Assembly (NCBI GenBank): GCA_025464735.1
Contig: JAODMX010000103.1
Coordinates: 1 to 9,229, forward strand
Length of the DNA: 9,229 bases
Source of the DNA: Frondihabitans sp.
GTDB taxonomy: Bacteria > Actinomycetota > Actinomycetes > Actinomycetales > Microbacteriaceae
Direction: 5' to 3'
Shown here: piece by piece, positions 6,588-9,229 of the stretch
How positions within the stretch are numbered: position 1 is the stretch's first letter
How the letters are laid out: every line of letters starts with the position of its first letter
Position numbers and translations under genes: made by a program
The notes under the pieces: generated by a model
The model's database searches: none
The model's input: only the letters and a program-made list of their open reading frames with translations
Told to the model about the DNA's origin: nothing

Positions 6588-7295
6588 TCAGGACGCGAGG
6601 GCGGCGATCGCGAATGGCAGCACGCCCTCGAACGTGGACTCCCGTTCCGCGGGCGACATCTCCTCGGTCTTGTAGAGGTGGTCGCTCACCGTCCCGATCA
6701 TGAGCGTCTCGATCCCTTCGGCCGCTCCCACGGCGTACAGCCCGGCTGCTTCCATCTCGATTCCGAGGACGCCGTGCGCGACCATCTGGGCCCCAACGGC
6801 AGGGTTCGGCTGATAAAAGGAGTCGGTCGTGAACACTGCGCCCACGTGCAGGGTCTTACCCGTCCGTTCGCCGTGCTCGACGGCCGCGCGAAGCAGCGAG
6901 AACGTGGGCGCATGACTCATCGAGACTCCGGGGATCCTGACCGTGCTCATGGCCGAGTCCGTGTGCGCGGCCGAAGCGGCGATTACGTCGCCGAGCCGCA
7001 GGAAGTCTTGCGCTCCGCCCATCGTTCCGACGCGCACAATGCGCTTGACGCCGTAGTGCCGGGCGAGCTCTGTCGCGTAGATCGTGACCGAGGGCATACC
7101 CATGCCGGAGGCCATGACCGTCATCGCTCGGCCGTCCACGGTGCCGGTGTAGGCCAGGATCCCGCGCACCTCGTTGACGAGGCGAGGCTCGTCGAAGAAC
7201 CGCTCGGCGATGAGCGTCGCGCGGCGGGGGTCGCCCGGCATCAGGACGAGGGGGGCGATGTCACCATCGTTGGCGTTGATGTGAGGTGTGGGCAC
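6588..7295 (-). CDS. deoD: Purine nucleoside phosphorylase, DeoD type
   Basis: This 235-residue enzyme cleaves purine (deoxy)ribonucleosides with phosphate to the free base and (deoxy)ribose 1-phosphate. It matches the hexameric E. coli DeoD class from end to end, with residues offset by one because of Met numbering: His5, Gly21 and Arg25 in the GDPRRA segment, Arg44, Arg88 in VRVGTMGG, the ribose-binding Glu180-Met181-Glu182 in GIEMEAAG, the catalytic Asp205 in TVSDH and Arg218. The E. coli class accepts adenosine as well as inosine and guanosine, and the conserved aspartate supports that here. The start is GTG (7293-7295) with GGAAGGA (7303-7309) seven bases upstream. The gene is last in a minus-strand operon after an ABC ATPase and permease, 34 bp beyond the permease stop, which suggests it acts on an imported nucleoside or serves general salvage. 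Confidence 0.96.
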   Translation of the reverse strand: MPTPHINANDGDIAPLVLMPGDPRRATLIAERFFDEPRLVNEVRGILAYTGTVDGRAMTVMASGMGMPSVTIYATELARHYGVKRIVRVGTMGGAQDFLRLGDVIAASAAHTDSAMSTVRIPGVSMSHAPTFSLLRAAVEHGERTGKTLHVGAVFTTDSFYQPNPAVGAQMVAHGVLGIEMEAAGLYAVGAAEGIETLMIGTVSDHLYKTEEMSPAERESTFEGVLPFAIAALAS

Positions 7296-7302
7296 AGGTA
7301 TT

Positions 7303-7309
7303 TCCTTCC
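7303..7309 (-). promoter_or_regulatory. Ribosome binding site fixing GTG start of deoD
   Basis: GGAAGGA on the minus strand lies seven bases before the GTG at 7293-7295. It supports that start, which yields the PTPHIN N-terminus typical of DeoD proteins, and it is the only expression signal seen in the 34-bp gap after the permease gene. Confidence 0.8.
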
Positions 7310-7329
7310 AAACGGGGCAAGGGGAGGGG

Positions 7330-8949
7330 TCAGGAGAGGTGTGAGGGGGCGAAACGACCGAGGACTCGACGCTCGACGACGCTCACCAGGCCGTAGAACA
7401 GCAGCGAAACGGCCGTGAGGACTGCTGCTGCTGCCCAGAGCTCGGTGTAATTCGAATACGACCGCGAGACCACAATGATGTTGCCGAGGCCGTCACCTGT
7501 CGCCAGCCATTCGGTGAGCGTGGCCGCGAGGACGGCCGACGGCGCCGCGATCCGCGCGGACGCGAAGATCGCCGGCAAGGTGTACGGGAGCTGCACCCGC
7601 CAGAGGGTGCTGATCGTCGAGGCGCGGTAGCTGCGCATCAGGATGAGGGCGTCCTGGGGTACCCGGGCGAGGCCGGCGCTCACGTTCGCGAGAGTCGGGA
7701 AGAACGTGATGATCGTGGTGATCGCGATGATGCCGGCGAGCCCACGCCCGAACGCGAGGATCAGCACGGGAGTGAGGACGATGACCGGAACGCTTCGGAG
7801 CGCGACCATCAACGGAGTCAGGACCGTCTCCAGTACCGGTAGAAGCGCGAAGAGCACCGCCACGACGATGCCGCCGATCAACCCGGTCGCGTACCCGACG
7901 CCGGCGTGGACGAGGGTCACGTCGAGGCCGACCTTCAGGATCTTCCGGTTGGCAGCGGCCGAGTCGCCGACGAAGAGGTACTGAAAAACGGCGAGGGGAT
8001 CCTTGCCGACGAACGGCGAGACGTGGAAGGCCAGCAGGTACCCCTCCCAGGCGAGCAGGATCACCACGACCGATCCCACGAGCCAGGCCGCCCCGATCAG
8101 GAGACGGGCGAGCGCCGGGCGTGAATGGCTCTCGGTGGCGGGATCCGCCGTGGAGATCGTCGACGACCAGGGCGATACGAATCGGCGCACAACGCCCAGC
8201 AGCGCATAGGGGATGGCCGCCATCACCGTGGCCAGGAGCGCCACCGACCAGACGCGCCCGAGGTCGAGCATCTGCAGGCCGTTGATGAGCAGGACGCCGA
8301 GCCCCGACTCCGAGCCGATGAATTCGCCGAAGATCGCGCCGAGCACGGCCGCGGGAGCTCCGATCTGGAGCCCGGTGATGATGGCCGGGATGCCCGAGGG
8401 GAGACGCACGAACCGAAGTGCTCCGCCCGTGCCGCCACCCCAGGCGCGAATCATCGTGAGCGGACCGGTCTCCGCAGAGCGAAGACCGAGCATCGTTCCG
8501 ACGAGGGTCGTGAAGAACACGGACATGGCCGAGAGCGCGACCTTGGCCGTGTCCGGGTCGAAGGTGAGCTGCAGGATCGGCATCACCGCGACGAGGGGCA
8601 GGCAGAAGAGCGTGAGTCCGAGTCGGAGGAAGAGCTGTTCGAAGGCGCGCACCTGGACGAACAGGATCGCGACGACCACGGCGGCCAGATCGCCGAAGAA
8701 CCAGCCGCGGAGCGCTACCCACCCCGTCGTGCCGACCGCTGACGCGTAGAGCGAAGGACTGTGAACGAGGCTTCGGACGATGACGCTCGGTGAAGCCAGA
8801 ACGCCCAGTTTGCTGAGCCAGACGTCGGCCAGGACTTCCCAGAGCACGAGGAGGGCGACGCTGGCCGCGAGAGTCGTCATTCCCCGCGAGAGAGCGGATC
8901 GCCGACGCGACCGCCGACCGGCCGAGCGCGCCACGCTGATCGTCGTCAC
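7330..8949 (-). CDS. ABC transporter permease, fused double domain (SsuC/TauC/ThiX-like)
   Basis: This 539-residue membrane protein contains two copies of the binding-protein-dependent permease domain, where most relatives in this family have one domain and dimerise. The first domain covers about residues 25-258 and the second about 280-532, joined by a polar linker (about 259-281, STADPATESHS). Each half has five to six hydrophobic segments, an EAA-like cytoplasmic loop that contacts the ATPase (about 167-192, FVRLPSGIPAI; about 438-463, VQLPYTLPAI), and a following signature, GEFIGSESGLG (208-218) in the first and TEWLATGDGLG (479-489) in the second. That signature is typical of the sulfonate, taurine, nitrate and thiamine-precursor group. 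The GTG start (8947-8949) overlaps the ATPase stop in GTGA without a clear ribosome site, so translation is probably coupled. The substrate is unknown; no substrate-binding protein gene is visible and it may lie beyond the window. Confidence 0.9.
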   Translation of the reverse strand: MTTISVARSAGRRSRRRSALSRGMTTLAASVALLVLWEVLADVWLSKLGVLASPSVIVRSLVHSPSLYASAVGTTGWVALRGWFFGDLAAVVVAILFVQVRAFEQLFLRLGLTLFCLPLVAVMPILQLTFDPDTAKVALSAMSVFFTTLVGTMLGLRSAETGPLTMIRAWGGGTGGALRFVRLPSGIPAIITGLQIGAPAAVLGAIFGEFIGSESGLGVLLINGLQMLDLGRVWSVALLATVMAAIPYALLGVVRRFVSPWSSTISTADPATESHSRPALARLLIGAAWLVGSVVVILLAWEGYLLAFHVSPFVGKDPLAVFQYLFVGDSAAANRKILKVGLDVTLVHAGVGYATGLIGGIVVAVLFALLPVLETVLTPLMVALRSVPVIVLTPVLILAFGRGLAGIIAITTIITFFPTLANVSAGLARVPQDALILMRSYRASTISTLWRVQLPYTLPAIFASARIAAPSAVLAATLTEWLATGDGLGNIIVVSRSYSNYTELWAAAAVLTAVSLLFYGLVSVVERRVLGRFAPSHLS

Positions 8950-9229
8950 GAGGCGGCGCCCGCGGGGTCGGCGGTCTCCACGTCGGTGGTACCCGCCTCG
9001 AGCATCTCGCTGAGCTCGTCACAGATGGTGTGGAACGCAGGACTGGTGAGCAGCTCCTTGCGGCGAGGACGCGGGAAGTCGATGGCGAGTTCGCCGACGA
9101 TGCGGCCCGGTCGGGGCGACATGACGACGACGCGGTCAGCCAGGAACGCCGCCTCCTGGATCGAATGGGTCACGAGGAGGGCCGTCGCCGACGTCGACAT
9201 CCAGAGCGACTGCAGCTCCCGATTCATGC
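8946..9229 (-). CDS. ABC transporter ATP-binding protein, C-terminal part
   Basis: About 94 codons of this ATPase lie in the window; it enters from the right edge. The visible part holds the H-loop in LLVTHSIQEA, followed by AFLADRVVVMSPRPGRIVGE, which is characteristic of SsuB/TauB/NrtD-type ATPases, and an acidic C-terminal tail. The Walker A, signature and Walker B motifs lie outside. The methionine codon at 9225-9227 is internal, because it corresponds to the segment just after the D-loop where relatives read a similar T/R-E-x-Q-x-L-W pattern. It should energise the fused permease encoded immediately downstream with a four-base overlap. Confidence 0.93.
   Translation of the reverse strand, partial: MNRELQSLWMSTSATALLVTHSIQEAAFLADRVVVMSPRPGRIVGELAIDFPRPRRKELLTSPAFHTICDELSEMLEAGTTDVETADPAGAAS

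Noticed and set aside
8125..8742. Plus-strand frame of 205 codons opposite the permease
   Set aside because: The product is highly charged low-complexity sequence produced by the antisense of hydrophobic codons. It has no ribosome site or homologue that I recognise.
7493..9022. Open frame of 509 codons on the minus strand in a different frame from the permease
   Set aside because: Composition is arginine-, proline- and histidine-rich without hydrophobic segments or motifs, while the overlapping permease frame is clearly real.

Overview
The window comes from a high-GC Gram-positive bacterium, most likely an actinobacterium close to Microbacteriaceae. The evidence is a WhiB-family iron-sulfur regulator, several GTG starts, strong GC bias at third codon positions, and what looks like a leaderless promoter. 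All assignments rest on reading protein motifs and comparing them with remembered families; no database search was made.

Left part (1-1611). The last 30 codons of a sensor histidine kinase (+) run convergently into a WhiB1-type regulator (-). This matches the pdtaS/whiB1 neighbourhood remembered from Mycobacterium. A small four-helix membrane protein of unknown function (+) follows, convergent with a Bcp/PrxQ-type peroxiredoxin (-).

Middle (1612-3470). A tRNA-Lys (CUU anticodon) is followed 45 bp later by a secreted trypsin-like serine protease. A TetR-family repressor (-) comes next. It is transcribed divergently from lacZ, and the 67-bp region between them holds inverted repeats and a -10-like hexamer at leaderless distance from the tetR start.

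Right part (3479-9229). A complete 1024-residue family 2 beta-galactosidase (+) converges on a three-gene minus-strand operon. In transcription order this holds an ABC transporter ATPase (cut by the window edge), a fused double permease of the SsuC/TauC/ThiX type, and a DeoD-type purine nucleoside phosphorylase. The ATPase and permease overlap by four bases and the phosphorylase starts 34 bp later. This suggests coordinated import of a small, possibly nucleoside- or nucleobase-related substrate, but the substrate is not shown by the sequence.

No CRISPR array, insertion sequence, prophage or clearly new defence system is visible. The points most worth checking are the transporter-phosphorylase operon with its fused permease, the tetR-lacZ control region, and the protease beside the tRNA gene. 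The gene-free stretches are all shorter than 200 bp.
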